Positions 35,736 through 45,006 are shown, counted from the stretch's first letter. The stretch is DNA of 64,000 nucleotides from Chthonomonadales bacterium (GCA_020849275.1 JADLGO010000067.1:119389-183388); one strand, 5' to 3'. Notes: generated by a model from the sequence alone, not told the origin. A program made the numbers and translations.

Positions 35736-38411
35736 CTACCCTCTCGGGGCCAGCCTGAGGTCGTCAAGGTAGAACAGGCCGGCCGCGTCGGCGTCGGCGG
35801 AGAACCCGAACCACTCCAGGTCCCGGAACGACGGGTTGCACGGTAGGCCGGGGAACCGTAGCGGCGGCGTGCGCCCGGGCAGCCGCACCACCAGGTCCCA
35901 GCGGCCGTTCGCGCGGCTACCCACGCCGCAAGTCACCTCGAAGCGAACCCAGGTTTGGTGCGGCAGCGCCATCAGGCGGCGGCCCGAGGCCAGAAGCGAC
36001 CCGTCCGGCTCCACGCGGATGGAGGGCCCCACGTGGTAGGGGCTGCCCGAGTCGCGCCACTCGTGAAAGACGGTCGTGCCCGGCGCGACGCGGAGGGCGA
36101 AAGTGCTCACCAGAACGCAACTCGGGAACCGCACGCCGTAGTAGATGTGCGGGTTGTAGTTGTGCTGCTGGCCTGGCGTGTCCACAAACTTAAGGCTGTG
36201 CTCGCCGGCAGCGGCCTGTTCGTCGGTCACTCGCACGATGGCCGGCGGTCCTTCCTCGTGGACGGTCGCGCCGCGCGGCCTCGCGCCGACCGGCGTCTCC
36301 TCGAACCCATCCGCAATGTCACTCGGCGGTGGAGGAGGCGGCTGCGGGTAGCCCGGCGTCGGCTTGACGGGCGGCTTGCGCAGCGCGCCGCGCGGCCCGG
36401 CCCGTGAGGCGTCGATCGCCACGAAGCCAATCTGGCTGGCGGGCGAGCCGGCGCGCAGCCCGAAGTCGCCGCGACCGGGCGCCACGAACCGTGGATCGGC
36501 GATGACGGAATGCAGGTCCTGCCCCTTGGCGCGCCACTCCTCCAGCGTGAGCCCGGCGAAGGTGACCGGCGCGCCGGACGCGTTCCAGTATAGGTTGCGA
36601 TCGAAGCGATAGTTGTGGCCTGACCAATTGGACCCGAGCAGCGGGCCCTCCCGCCAATAGACGATGTTGCGCTCGAACGTGAAGGAGAGGTGCTCCTCTG
36701 CACGCGTACGCATCACCTCCGCCTCGTGGCCGAAGGCGAAGACGTTGTTGCGGGCGACGTTCTCGCGGCCATAGTGCTGGTGGAACCCCGCGCTCTTCGT
36801 GCGGTAGACCAGGTTCCCTTCCGCCAGCATGCCCGTCGTGCCCTCGTCGAAGTAGATGCCCCAGCCGCCGTAGCCGAAGCTGTTGATGTCGTGGATGACA
36901 TTGCCGCGCTGCACGCTGCCCGGCGCGACGCCGAGCGTGTAGGTGCCCCCCATATCGCTCAGCACGCGCTGCCCGATGTCGTGGATGTGGTTGTACTCGA
37001 GCGTGTTGTGGTGCGCGTGGCTCGGCCCATAGCCCCAGGACCAGCCGACCGAGATGCCGGTGTAGTAGAAGTCGGCGATCTCATTGTTCGCGATCACGTT
37101 GTGAGGTGAGTGTCCGATCCAGACGCCGATGCCGGCCGGGTGCAACCGGCCGCCGTGGGCGATCACGCAGTCGCTCACCGTGATCTCGCCGGCGACGGCC
37201 TCCTCGTCCTGGGCATAGCCCGTGGTGCCGACCTTGATGCCCCCGGCGCCTAGGTCCGTCAGCGTGCACCCGTCGACGACGACGCGTTTGCAGCCCTCGC
37301 CCAGGTCGAGCGCCCAACCGCCCGTGTGCGTGATCGTGCAGCCCTCCAGGCGGCAGTGGCGCGCGCCAACGGCCCGCACCGCCGCGCCGAGGTCCGCCTC
37401 GGCCTGCGGGAAGGCGTGGCCGCCCGGCGGCGTGGTCCAGTTCGTGTGCGCGAACGTGAGCCCGCGCAGCACGACATGGCTCACCCAGCGGCGGCCCGCC
37501 ACGTCGCCGCGGAACGCCAGCAGGTGCTCCAGGCGCGGCGCCACGACCTCCGTCCGCCGAGGGTCCTCGCCGGCCGCGGGCTGGTAGGTCAGGCGTCCGG
37601 CGGGCCGGTCAAGATACCACTCGCCGGGCTCCGACAGAGCCTCGCGCACGTTTTCAACGATATAGCGGTTGCCGGCGGGGATGGCCGAGTAGAACTCGGA
37701 GTTGGCGGTCTTTCCCTGGAACCGCACCGTGCGCGCCGCCTGGTCCACAGCGGCCACGCGAAAGCGAGCCATCGTCCAGATCTGAAAGCCCAGGATCTCA
37801 ACCTCGTTCAGGTCGTGCCAGTCGGAGCGGATGTCTGTGCCGTCGTAGGCGAACCCGGCGAAGCCGCCGCCGGGCTCCGCGGGAAGGCCCCTGGCCACCG
37901 TGAAGTACCCGTGCTTGGGCAATCGCGGTCGGTAGCGGCGCGTGCCGTTCACCCAGAGTTGCGCGAAGCTCCAGTCGCCGCGGCGAACCGCCGGCAGCAC
38001 GGCCCCCCAGCGCCGGGACGCGCCGACGGTCCAGCCCGTGATGCGCGTGCCGCCGCTCAACACCGGTCGCTCGCCGGGGTAGGCGGCGAGGAGCGTGGGC
38101 GAGGCGGCGGTGCCGGAGTCGTCGGGGGTCAGCACGATCGGCTCGTCCAGCTCGTAGGTGCCACCCCGCAGCACAACAGCGATGGCTCCGAGCCGGTCGG
38201 GCTGCTGCTGGCGCCGCTCGCGGACGGCGCGCAGCGCGCGCGCCACACTGGCGAACGGGCCGTCTCCGCGCGCTCGGTCCACGGTCGGTAGGCGCCCTGA
38301 CCAGGTGTCGCGCCCATCGGGCGACACGAAGAAGTCGGCAGAGGACGGCGCGGCCACGGCGGGCGCCGCGGCCACGAGGAGGGCGAGGATCGCGCATGAA
38401 GCCGCGTGCAT
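35736..38411 (-). CDS. Secreted right-handed beta-helix protein (GH141-like) with C-terminal beta-sandwich
   Basis: An 891-residue secreted protein. A signal peptide (AILALLVAAAPAVAA) precedes ADFFVSPDGRDTWSG, the typical start of GH141-like and related parallel beta-helix carbohydrate enzymes. Right-handed beta-helix coils run from about 80 to 640 (NVIANNEIADF; HHNTLEYNHIHDIG; EGNLVYRTKSAGFH). A Pro-rich linker (PQPPPPPPS near 680) leads to a concanavalin-like domain (about 690-890). It probably binds or cleaves a pectic or xylan-type polysaccharide. ATG 38411 is chosen because GGAG lies upstream and the signal peptide starts there; GTG 38426 is an alternative. The methyltransferase gene ends 24 bases upstream. 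Confidence 0.75.
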   Translation of the reverse strand: MHAASCAILALLVAAAPAVAAPSSADFFVSPDGRDTWSGRLPTVDRARGDGPFASVARALRAVRERRQQQPDRLGAIAVVLRGGTYELDEPIVLTPDDSGTAASPTLLAAYPGERPVLSGGTRITGWTVGASRRWGAVLPAVRRGDWSFAQLWVNGTRRYRPRLPKHGYFTVARGLPAEPGGGFAGFAYDGTDIRSDWHDLNEVEILGFQIWTMARFRVAAVDQAARTVRFQGKTANSEFYSAIPAGNRYIVENVREALSEPGEWYLDRPAGRLTYQPAAGEDPRRTEVVAPRLEHLLAFRGDVAGRRWVSHVVLRGLTFAHTNWTTPPGGHAFPQAEADLGAAVRAVGARHCRLEGCTITHTGGWALDLGEGCKRVVVDGCTLTDLGAGGIKVGTTGYAQDEEAVAGEITVSDCVIAHGGRLHPAGIGVWIGHSPHNVIANNEIADFYYTGISVGWSWGYGPSHAHHNTLEYNHIHDIGQRVLSDMGGTYTLGVAPGSVQRGNVIHDINSFGYGGWGIYFDEGTTGMLAEGNLVYRTKSAGFHQHYGRENVARNNVFAFGHEAEVMRTRAEEHLSFTFERNIVYWREGPLLGSNWSGHNYRFDRNLYWNASGAPVTFAGLTLEEWRAKGQDLHSVIADPRFVAPGRGDFGLRAGSPASQIGFVAIDASRAGPRGALRKPPVKPTPGYPQPPPPPPSDIADGFEETPVGARPRGATVHEEGPPAIVRVTDEQAAAGEHSLKFVDTPGQQHNYNPHIYYGVRFPSCVLVSTFALRVAPGTTVFHEWRDSGSPYHVGPSIRVEPDGSLLASGRRLMALPHQTWVRFEVTCGVGSRANGRWDLVVRLPGRTPPLRFPGLPCNPSFRDLEWFGFSADADAAGLFYLDDLRLAPRG

Positions 38412-38435
38412 GAGGGTGCTCTCCACGTAGCGAGG

Positions 38436-39242
38436 CTACTTGGTGGCGACGTTGAGGACGTGCTCGCGCCGGCCAACCGGGACCTTGACGCTCGCGAGCG
38501 CGCTGAAGCCGGCCTCGTGGCACACGTGCTGGTAGTCCTGCCAGGTCCACTGCACCGAGCTGCACACGGCGGCCGTCTCAAGGCGCGGCCCCGCCTCGTC
38601 TCTCACGACGAACAGGTAGTTCTCGACGACGCCGACATCGCTGCGGTCGCGCGCCACTACGAGTGTGACGCGCGTGCCCTCGGTCTCGAAGTCGCTGCGA
38701 AGCTGAAACCGGGGCGCCGCCGCCCAGGCATGTTCGACCAGCGTCTCCTTGCTCTCCGGCGCAGACCACTGGTCGGCGCCGGTGAAGATGAGGGAGCCTC
38801 CAGGCCGCAGGACGGAGGCGAAGTTGTGCGCCGCGAAGCGCAGCTCCGCGCGCGTGGGCGTCCAGGCGAACGCGTCGTTGATGATGGCGTCGAACTCGCT
38901 GTCGAACTGCTCGGCGAGGTTCTCCCAGGCGCACTGGTGGAAGGCGATGGGCACCTCGCGGAGCTCGGTGAGCTCGCAAGCGTGCTGAATCGCGACGCCG
39001 CTCGGGTCGGTCCCGACGACCTCGTAGCCGTCCTCCTGAAGCAGAATGGCGCGGAGCCCAAGGCCGCAGTTGCAGTCGAGCACGCGCCGCGCCTCGCGTT
39101 GCTGCAGCACCCAGTTCCAGATCGGGGCGCTGCGAGCGGGTCGGCCCTCCGGGTGGGCCGGGTCCCGAAAGTGAGGCTGCCACAGAGCTCGCCGGAACCA
39201 CTGCCAGCGCCAGATGACGTCCCAGTCCTCGGTCGCGTTCAT
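38436..39242 (-). CDS. Class I SAM-dependent methyltransferase
   Basis: A 268-residue Rossmann-fold methyltransferase. The SAM-binding motif I is VLDCNCGLGLRAI (about 54-66), with an acidic residue at the end of strand 2 (VVGTDPSG) and motif IV-like FDAIINDAFAW; LRPGGSLIFTGAD is the usual post-IV strand. Trp-rich N-terminal residues (WDVIWRWQWFRRALWQ) are unusual. The acceptor is unknown. Start ATG 39242 has GAAAGG upstream. The upstream region is shared with the divergent Nif3-like gene. Confidence 0.8.
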   Translation of the reverse strand: MNATEDWDVIWRWQWFRRALWQPHFRDPAHPEGRPARSAPIWNWVLQQREARRVLDCNCGLGLRAILLQEDGYEVVGTDPSGVAIQHACELTELREVPIAFHQCAWENLAEQFDSEFDAIINDAFAWTPTRAELRFAAHNFASVLRPGGSLIFTGADQWSAPESKETLVEHAWAAAPRFQLRSDFETEGTRVTLVVARDRSDVGVVENYLFVVRDEAGPRLETAAVCSSVQWTWQDYQHVCHEAGFSALASVKVPVGRREHVLNVATK

Positions 39243-39354
39243 GGGTCGCCCTACCTTTCACGCCTCAGTTCGGAGCGCGCGAGGGCGAATCCTGCCGTCT
39301 CCGGGGCCGCTGGAAGAGGTACACTGATCTATACTGTTTGGCGGTAGACACCCC

Positions 39355-39383
39355 TTGACACACTCCTGCCTACTTGCTATACT
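39355..39383 (+). promoter_or_regulatory. Consensus sigma-70 promoter of the Nif3-like gene
   Basis: TTGACA (39355-39360), a 17-base spacer and TATACT (39378-39383) match the consensus at all but one position. The start codon of the downstream gene is about 75 bases past the expected transcription start. Confidence 0.8.
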
Positions 39384-39466
39384 CGAGCGCGCCGACTGAA
39401 TCGACCCGGCGTGCCTATGGCGCTGCCCCGACCCACGGACGCCGCGCCCGGAGCTGGAGTGCAAGC

Positions 39467-40606
39467 ATGACGAGGAAGCCTCCCGACCCCGCAGACGACC
39501 GACCGAGAAGACGTCGGAAGCGAGTGGTCAGCGTGGCCGAGGTCAGCGAGTTCCTTGAGTATCTGGCGCCTCCATCCCTCTCGCACCCGGACGACCCCCA
39601 CGGCCTGCAGGTCGGCGCCCCCGCCTCCGAGGTCCGCTCCATCGTCCTCGCCGCCATGGCGTCCTTCAACGCGCTCTCGGCGGCCGCCGCCCGCAAGCAC
39701 TCGCTGCTCATCACCGCCGCCCCCCTGCTCAAACGGCCCCTGCTGTCGGTGCGGCGCGACGACCCGATCGGCGGCGCCCTGGCCTATCTGCTCGAGCACC
39801 GCATCAACCTCTACGCCCTGCCGAACAGCTTCAAGGCGGCGCCCGGCGGGTTCGACGACAGCCTGGCCGAGCGGCTGGGTCTGGCCGCCACCTCAGCGCT
39901 CCTGCCCACGGCCTACGAGCAACAGTACAAGATGGCCGTTCACACCCCGCTTGACGCCGCCGACAAGGTGATGCGCGCTGCGGCGGAGGCCGGGGCGGGC
40001 CGCATCGGCAACTACAGTCACTGCTCGTTTCGCACTCGCGGGCTGGGCACGTTCCTTCCGCTGGAGGGGGCCAACCCGACCTCCGGCGAGGTCGGCAGCC
40101 TAGAGCGCGTTGACGAGGTCCGGCTGGAGATGGTCGTGCCGCAGCGCGAGATCCAGGGAGTGATCGCCGCCGTGCTCGACGCGCACCCGTATGAGGAAGT
40201 GGCCTACGACATCTACTCGGTACGCAACCCCGGCGTGCTCTACGGCCGCGGGCGGATCGGCGAGTTGCCACTGAAGGTGTCGCTGGAGACGGTCCTCGCT
40301 CAAGTGCAAGACGCGCTGGAGGCCGTCTCGCTGCGCTGCTCCCACCACGCCGACTTCCCGATCGGTACGCTCGCCGTGGCGAGCGGACCCGGCGACGGCC
40401 TCGTGTGGCAGGCGAACCGCGCCGGGGCCGGCGCGTTCGTGACCGGCGGAGCATCCCCCGAGGACCTCATGCTCGCCGAGAACAGCACGACGGTCCTCGT
40501 GGATGTCGGGTTCACCGCGTCCGTCGGCCCCGGGCTGCGCCGCCTGCGCGCCCAGATATGCGACACGTTCGGGGCAGACGGCCTCGACGTCCTCTTCATC
40601 GCGTGA
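39467..40606 (+). CDS. Nif3/YqfO-family protein lacking the metal ligands
   Basis: A 379-residue Nif3-family (DUF34) protein with the inserted CutA-like domain of the YqfO subgroup (about 154-250, YKMAVHTPLDAADKVMRAA to AHPYEEVAYDIY). The overall pattern is clear: HGLQVG (45-50), APGGFDDSLAERLGL (125-139), VDVGFTASVG (346-355). However, every residue that binds the two metals in known members is replaced: the HHP motif reads AAP (84-86), the Asp of HTnlD is K123, and the GH..E motif has F349 and V353. The N-terminus adds a basic tail (RPRRRRKR). It should be a non-catalytic binding or scaffold protein. It shares its operon with a 2-hydroxyacid dehydrogenase. ATG 39467 is the first start fitting the family. 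Confidence 0.75.
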   Translation: MTRKPPDPADDRPRRRRKRVVSVAEVSEFLEYLAPPSLSHPDDPHGLQVGAPASEVRSIVLAAMASFNALSAAAARKHSLLITAAPLLKRPLLSVRRDDPIGGALAYLLEHRINLYALPNSFKAAPGGFDDSLAERLGLAATSALLPTAYEQQYKMAVHTPLDAADKVMRAAAEAGAGRIGNYSHCSFRTRGLGTFLPLEGANPTSGEVGSLERVDEVRLEMVVPQREIQGVIAAVLDAHPYEEVAYDIYSVRNPGVLYGRGRIGELPLKVSLETVLAQVQDALEAVSLRCSHHADFPIGTLAVASGPGDGLVWQANRAGAGAFVTGGASPEDLMLAENSTTVLVDVGFTASVGPGLRRLRAQICDTFGADGLDVLFIA

Positions 40607-40628
40607 GCAGTTAGCAAGGAGCCGCCCG

Positions 40629-41585
40629 ATGACGATGGCATTCGTGACTCGTCCCCTGCCGGAGGAAGCCATCGCGCTCGTACGCGATGCCGCCGAGACG
40701 CAGATCTGGCCGGAGCCCGTGCCGCCCCCGCGCGACGTGCTGCTGCGGAGCGTGCGGGACGTCGACGGCCTGCTCTGTCTCCTCACCGACCGCATCGACG
40801 ATGAACTGCTCGACCACGCGCCGAGGCTGCGCGTTGTCAGTCAGATGGCGGTGGGGTACGACAACATCGACGTCGCGGCCTGCACGCGGCGCGGGGTCGC
40901 GGTTGGCAACACGCCGGGCGTCCTCACGGAGACGACCGCCGACCTGGCGTTCGCGCTGCTGATGGCGACGGCGCGGCGGCTGGCGGAAGCCGAACGGTTC
41001 GTGCGGTCCGGCGCCTGGAGCACCTGGTCGCCGATGCTGTTGACCGGGCCCGACGTCCATCACGCGACGCTCGGGATCGTGGGCATGGGGCGGATCGGTT
41101 ACGAGGTTGCGCGGCGCGCCGCAGGCTTCCAAATGGGTGTCCTCTACGCCGACGCCCGTCCGAGCGAGGCCGCGGAGCGCGACTTCGGCGCGCGCCGCCG
41201 GGACCTGGACGCGCTGCTCGAGGAGAGCGACTTCGTGACGCTGCACACGCCGCTTCTGCCCGAGACGCGTCACCTGATCGGCGCGGCGCAGTTGGCCCGC
41301 ATGAAACCCACCGCGATCCTGGTGAACACGTCGCGCGGCGCCGTGGTGGACGAGCAGGCGCTCCACGAGGCGCTGAGCGCCGGGCGCATCGCTGCCGCCG
41401 GCCTGGACGTGTACGAGGTGGAGCCCCTGCCCGCCAACTCGCCGCTGCTCCAACTAGACAACGTCGTGCTGCTGCCGCACATCGGCTCAGCCTCCGTGCC
41501 AACGCGCACTCGCATGGCCGTGCTCGCCGCAGAGAACCTGGTGGCCGGGCTGCGCGGCCAGCCGCTGCCCAACCCCGTCAACTGA
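40629..41585 (+). CDS. D-2-hydroxyacid dehydrogenase (glyoxylate/hydroxypyruvate reductase-like)
   Basis: A 318-residue NAD(P)-dependent dehydrogenase. The nucleotide motif is GMGRIG (152-157); the catalytic triad R236 (NTSRGAVVDE), E265 (DVYEVEP) and H284 (LLPHIGSA) has standard spacing, and VGYDNIDVAA is present at 75-84. It likely reduces glyoxylate or hydroxypyruvate. ATG 40629 follows AAGGAG. It starts 22 bases after the Nif3-like gene. The length is normal for the family. Confidence 0.9.
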   Translation: MTMAFVTRPLPEEAIALVRDAAETQIWPEPVPPPRDVLLRSVRDVDGLLCLLTDRIDDELLDHAPRLRVVSQMAVGYDNIDVAACTRRGVAVGNTPGVLTETTADLAFALLMATARRLAEAERFVRSGAWSTWSPMLLTGPDVHHATLGIVGMGRIGYEVARRAAGFQMGVLYADARPSEAAERDFGARRRDLDALLEESDFVTLHTPLLPETRHLIGAAQLARMKPTAILVNTSRGAVVDEQALHEALSAGRIAAAGLDVYEVEPLPANSPLLQLDNVVLLPHIGSASVPTRTRMAVLAAENLVAGLRGQPLPNPVN

Positions 41586-41608
41586 CGGGACCGGCCCCGC
41601 TGGCAGCC

Positions 41609-43483
41609 TCAGCCGCCGTCTGGCGACATCCCTCCGAACTGCCGCCCGGGCTCCGGATGGCCCTGGGTTAGGTCCTCGTCGTCAATCGTGTACGAGACGA
41701 AGGCGATGTCCATCTCGTCGCGCGTCTGCTCCCCCCAGGTCACGTCGCGCGGCGGCCGATAGGGGTTGCGCGGATTGCCCTCCGTGTTGTCGTAAGTGGC
41801 CCTGAGCTTCACCACGGACCCGCGCGGCAGGCGAACGGGCTCCTTGAGCACGTACGTGAGCTGCCAGTTGAAATCCCAATCGGGTATGCGCACCAGCGGA
41901 GTCTCGGGCTTGTTGCGCCCGCGCGAAGCCATCACGTCGATGGACCGGCCGAGCAGGTGCATGTGCGGCATAACGGAGAGCACGGTGATGTCTTGCCGCA
42001 CGGCGGCCGTCGCCCGCACAACGTAGGCCGGGTCCCCCGCCGGGATGCGAAAGAGCAGGTTCGCCACCGGCAGCACGCGCAGGGCCTTGCGCACGGGCGA
42101 TCGCGAGAAGTGGAGGCCGACGCTCGTGCGATCCGTCTCGTCCTTGCCCGTGCGCGTGTAGTGCACCTCGAGCACCACGCGCGAGCCCGCCGGCAGCCGC
42201 ACGCCTACGCCGTCGGGCAGGAATCGCGCCTCGTTCCCTGGCGCCCACCCTCCCAGAAAGCCTGCCGGAATGAAACCAGGGAACCCACCCGTGGAGGTGT
42301 ACCCGGCGCCGGGGTCCGCGGCATCCAGCTTCTCCGCCCGACCGGAGGTGTCCAGCCACGCGATGACATGGTGGACGATGCGCCGGTTGCCCGGATGCAC
42401 CTCCATCGCGGAGATGAACCGGTCGTGGGCGTAGCCAGTTGGGTAGACGAAGCAGCGGTAGACATCGGGGCCGTCGGGGCCCACGGTGTAGTCGGCGCCC
42501 ATGCGAAGTAGCGCGTCCGGCTCCCCCAGGCGCCATCCCGGCGGGAAGGCCGGCTTCGGCGGCAGCTTCGTGAGGTCGCCCGCGGGCGCGCCGGCCTCGG
42601 CCCATCGGCGCAGAGTGGCGATCTGCGCGTCGGTCAGGCGGCGCTCGTCCAGAAACTGACCGTGCGACTCGGCTTTCCATGGGGGCATTCGGCGGGCGCT
42701 GGTTGACGCGGCGATCTGGCGCGCCCAGGCCGCGGTCTCGCGGTAGGTCTCCATCGAGAAGGGCGCGACCTCGCCAGACCGGTGACAGGGCAGGCAGTTG
42801 CGGTAGAGGATCGGCGCCACGTTGGCGGCGTACGTCGGGCCCGCGACGGCCCTGCCAGGCCGGGGCGCCGCCGATTGAATGACGCAGCCGATCCCGGGCG
42901 CCTCCGAAACGCGAACGGGCTGGCCGGCGAGCACCGCATCGAGGGCGCGCGCCAGGTCGCGCGAGCGCACCCTGGCCGGGTCGGTGCTGTCGTCAATACG
43001 CCCGCGGTAGCAGAGCGCGCCGTCACGGTCGAGCACCACGGCCTCGGGCACCATCGTTGCGCCGAGCGCCGATGCGAGGGTGCCGTCATCCTTGACCACG
43101 CGGCACGTGAAGCCGCGCGAGCGGGCGTGCTCCCGCGCCTCGGCGCGGGTGTCAGCGGCGTTCGGATAGACCAGAACGAAGCGCACCCCGCGCGTGCGGC
43201 AGCGCGCCGCGAGCGCGCGGATGCGGGGCGCATAGACGGCCGCCACGGGGCACTCGGTGGAGACGAAAAGGTAGGCGGCCGGCAGGTCGATCCGCGAGCG
43301 GAGCGAGTGGCGCCCGCCCGCGACATCGAGGTAGGCCAGATCGACCGGCTGTCGCCCGATGGCCCCCGGCTGCGCGCCATGAACGCGGCGGCGGCCAGCG
43401 CCACCGCCCGGCACGGGGACTGCCAGGCCCGCCAGCGCCACCCCGAGCGCGCCCACCCACGCCGCTCCTCTCGCCGCACGCAT
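41609..43483 (-). CDS. Secreted redoxin - cytochrome c - copper type II monooxygenase fusion
   Basis: A 624-residue exported protein (signal peptide about 8-25). Domain 1 (about 45-190) is a peroxiredoxin/thioredoxin-like fold with C78 in STECPVAAVYAP. Domain 2 (about 215-305) is a cytochrome c with C230, C233 and H234 (NCLPCH). Domain 3 (about 340-600) resembles the copper type II ascorbate-dependent monooxygenase fold: H371-H372 (IVHHVIAW), H441 (EVHYT) and H507-x-H509 (MPHMHLLG) are the expected copper ligands. The order suggests electrons passing from heme to copper in one chain. ATG 43483 follows GGAGGAGG. It is the last gene after ndk and the Nudix gene. Function unknown; domains are clear. 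Confidence 0.8.
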   Translation of the reverse strand: MRAARGAAWVGALGVALAGLAVPVPGGGAGRRRVHGAQPGAIGRQPVDLAYLDVAGGRHSLRSRIDLPAAYLFVSTECPVAAVYAPRIRALAARCRTRGVRFVLVYPNAADTRAEAREHARSRGFTCRVVKDDGTLASALGATMVPEAVVLDRDGALCYRGRIDDSTDPARVRSRDLARALDAVLAGQPVRVSEAPGIGCVIQSAAPRPGRAVAGPTYAANVAPILYRNCLPCHRSGEVAPFSMETYRETAAWARQIAASTSARRMPPWKAESHGQFLDERRLTDAQIATLRRWAEAGAPAGDLTKLPPKPAFPPGWRLGEPDALLRMGADYTVGPDGPDVYRCFVYPTGYAHDRFISAMEVHPGNRRIVHHVIAWLDTSGRAEKLDAADPGAGYTSTGGFPGFIPAGFLGGWAPGNEARFLPDGVGVRLPAGSRVVLEVHYTRTGKDETDRTSVGLHFSRSPVRKALRVLPVANLLFRIPAGDPAYVVRATAAVRQDITVLSVMPHMHLLGRSIDVMASRGRNKPETPLVRIPDWDFNWQLTYVLKEPVRLPRGSVVKLRATYDNTEGNPRNPYRPPRDVTWGEQTRDEMDIAFVSYTIDDEDLTQGHPEPGRQFGGMSPDGG

Positions 43484-43574
43484 CGGATGACCTCCTCCGG
43501 CGCGCGCGGCCTCACGGCAGGGCGCGCGCCCCTTCACCCATACGGAGCGCGCCCGGAGAGCGATCCGGGGCGCG

Positions 43575-44306
43575 TCAGGCGCGCGGCTGCACCAGCCAAT
43601 CGAGATAGCGCGTGAGGGAGTGGCGCATCGCTCCCGCCACCGTGGCGCGCTCCAGCATGCTCCACGCTTCCTCGCGCGAGCACACGAAGACGCCGGACAG
43701 CTCCTCGTAGTCCGGCACCAGGCGCGCGTACCCCTCGGGGGTGAGCGTCGCGCCATACAACTGGCGCGATTCGGCGTTGTAGAACGGCGGGTTACGCCCC
43801 TCGTCCTGTTCAAAGCTAGCGTAGGGGGCCCCGATCGGCACGAGGCGCCCCTCCGCAAAGAGGGCGTTCATGCCTTCGAGCGGCAGGCCGAGCTCCTCGA
43901 AGGCCTCCTTGCGCGCGGCCGCCTCGTAGCCCATGTCGGAGCCGTCATCGCGTTGCGGCACATGGCCCGCCACGGCCATGTCCCAGGCGCCAGGCCAGTC
44001 GGCCATCGTGGGGGAGCGGCGCTGCAAGATCACGAGCCCGGCTGGCGTCGACAGGCCGACGTGCACGGCGCGATGGCAGAGACCGAAGAGGTGGAAGAGC
44101 CAGCGGGGCCCAACTGCGGCTGTTGTCGAGCCGTCCGGGCGGCAAAGGGCGAAGTGCTCCTCCTCGTCCTTGCCGTCCGGCATCACGCGGGGCGCCCATT
44201 CGCTTCGCATGTCGGCCAGATCCGCCGGCGTCAGGTCGAGCCCCCAGCCGGCGCGCTTCCGCGCGAGGCGCAGCGCACGTTCGTCATCGCTACTGAGCGG
44301 CTTCAT
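43575..44306 (-). CDS. Nudix hydrolase (IPP isomerase-like)
   Basis: A 243-residue Nudix protein. The Nudix box is at about 114-141 and ends AARKEAFEELGL; the REUxEE part is present with Lys for Arg, but the first Glu of the canonical box is Met (M125). The surrounding WLFHLFGLCHRAVHVGL and WPGAWDMAVAGHV resemble IPP-isomerase-like Nudix proteins. It would cleave a nucleoside-diphosphate-X or act on a similar phosphorylated molecule. It lies 49 bases downstream of ndk, which fits nucleotide metabolism. The N-terminal 75 residues form a separate, unrecognised domain. Confidence 0.78.
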   Translation of the reverse strand: MKPLSSDDERALRLARKRAGWGLDLTPADLADMRSEWAPRVMPDGKDEEEHFALCRPDGSTTAAVGPRWLFHLFGLCHRAVHVGLSTPAGLVILQRRSPTMADWPGAWDMAVAGHVPQRDDGSDMGYEAAARKEAFEELGLPLEGMNALFAEGRLVPIGAPYASFEQDEGRNPPFYNAESRQLYGATLTPEGYARLVPDYEELSGVFVCSREEAWSMLERATVAGAMRHSLTRYLDWLVQPRA

Positions 44307-44355
44307 CAGATGCCTCCTGCGTCACCCGCGATCGACGGGAGCGGCCCCTTCGGCG

Positions 44356-44772
44356 CTACTCGATGGTCTCGCCGGGCGCGAACCAGAGAGCGAGCTCGGC
44401 AATGGCGGTCTCCGGCGCGTCGGATCCGTGCACCAGGTTACGCTGCACGTCGTCGGTGTAGTCGCCCCGGATGGTGCCCGGCTGCGCCTGCTCGGGCTTG
44501 AGCGCGCCCATCATCTGGCGCACGAGGGCGATCGCCTGGCGGCCCTCCCACGCCATCGCCACGACGGGGCCAGCCGTGACGAACTCGACGAGCTCCTCGA
44601 AGAACGGCTTGTCGCGATGCATGGCGTAATGGCCTTCGGCCAGGCCTCGGTCGGGGACCAGGATCTTCAGGCCGACTAGGCGTAGCCCGCGCCGCTCGAA
44701 TCGGGCGATGACCTCGCCTACGAGTCCCCGCTCGACGCCGTCCGGCTTCACCATCACGAACGTCCGCTCCAT
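44356..44772 (-). CDS. ndk: Nucleoside diphosphate kinase
   Basis: A 138-residue NDK that transfers phosphate from ATP to nucleoside diphosphates. [19 protein letters not shown] at the start and the active-site H115 in [13 protein letters not shown] are diagnostic; length is normal. Downstream on the same strand follow the Nudix and the redoxin fusion genes. A perfect -10 box lies 36 bases upstream of the start. Confidence 0.96.
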   Translation of the reverse strand: MERTFVMVKPDGVERGLVGEVIARFERRGLRLVGLKILVPDRGLAEGHYAMHRDKPFFEELVEFVTAGPVVAMAWEGRQAIALVRQMMGALKPEQAQPGTIRGDYTDDVQRNLVHGSDAPETAIAELALWFAPGETIE

Positions 44773-44807
44773 CTCGTCCCCTCCCAGGACCGCCTCGATG
44801 CCTGTGG

Positions 44808-44813
44808 ATTATA
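44808..44813 (-). promoter_or_regulatory. -10 box upstream of ndk
   Basis: TATAAT on the minus strand. The region 17 bases upstream reads AGTTCC, a poor -35, so the promoter may need an activator or an extended -10. It is divergent from the respiratory operon. Confidence 0.45.
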
Positions 44814-44965
44814 CCCGTCACTATCGGCGGGAACTTTCGCCGGTCCGCTCTCGTTCAGGCTAAGCAATAGCCGCCTGGAGCGTACCGCCAACGTGTGCCT
44901 GGCGCGCCGTCGGGGGGAGCTGGCGGTAGCTGGCAAACCGGGCGAAAAGACCTCATCGGGAGCCA

Positions 44966-44995
44966 TTGACAGCTCCAGAGTTGGTTAGGTAGGCT
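44966..44995 (+). promoter_or_regulatory. Promoter of the respiratory operon
   Basis: A perfect -35 TTGACA (44966-44971), an 18-base spacer and TAGGCT (44990-44995) as -10. Transcription would start near 45002 and leave a leader of about 160 bases before the first gene. The 44814-44965 stretch upstream shows no gene. Confidence 0.6.
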
Positions 44996-45006
44996 AATGA
45001 ACTAGC

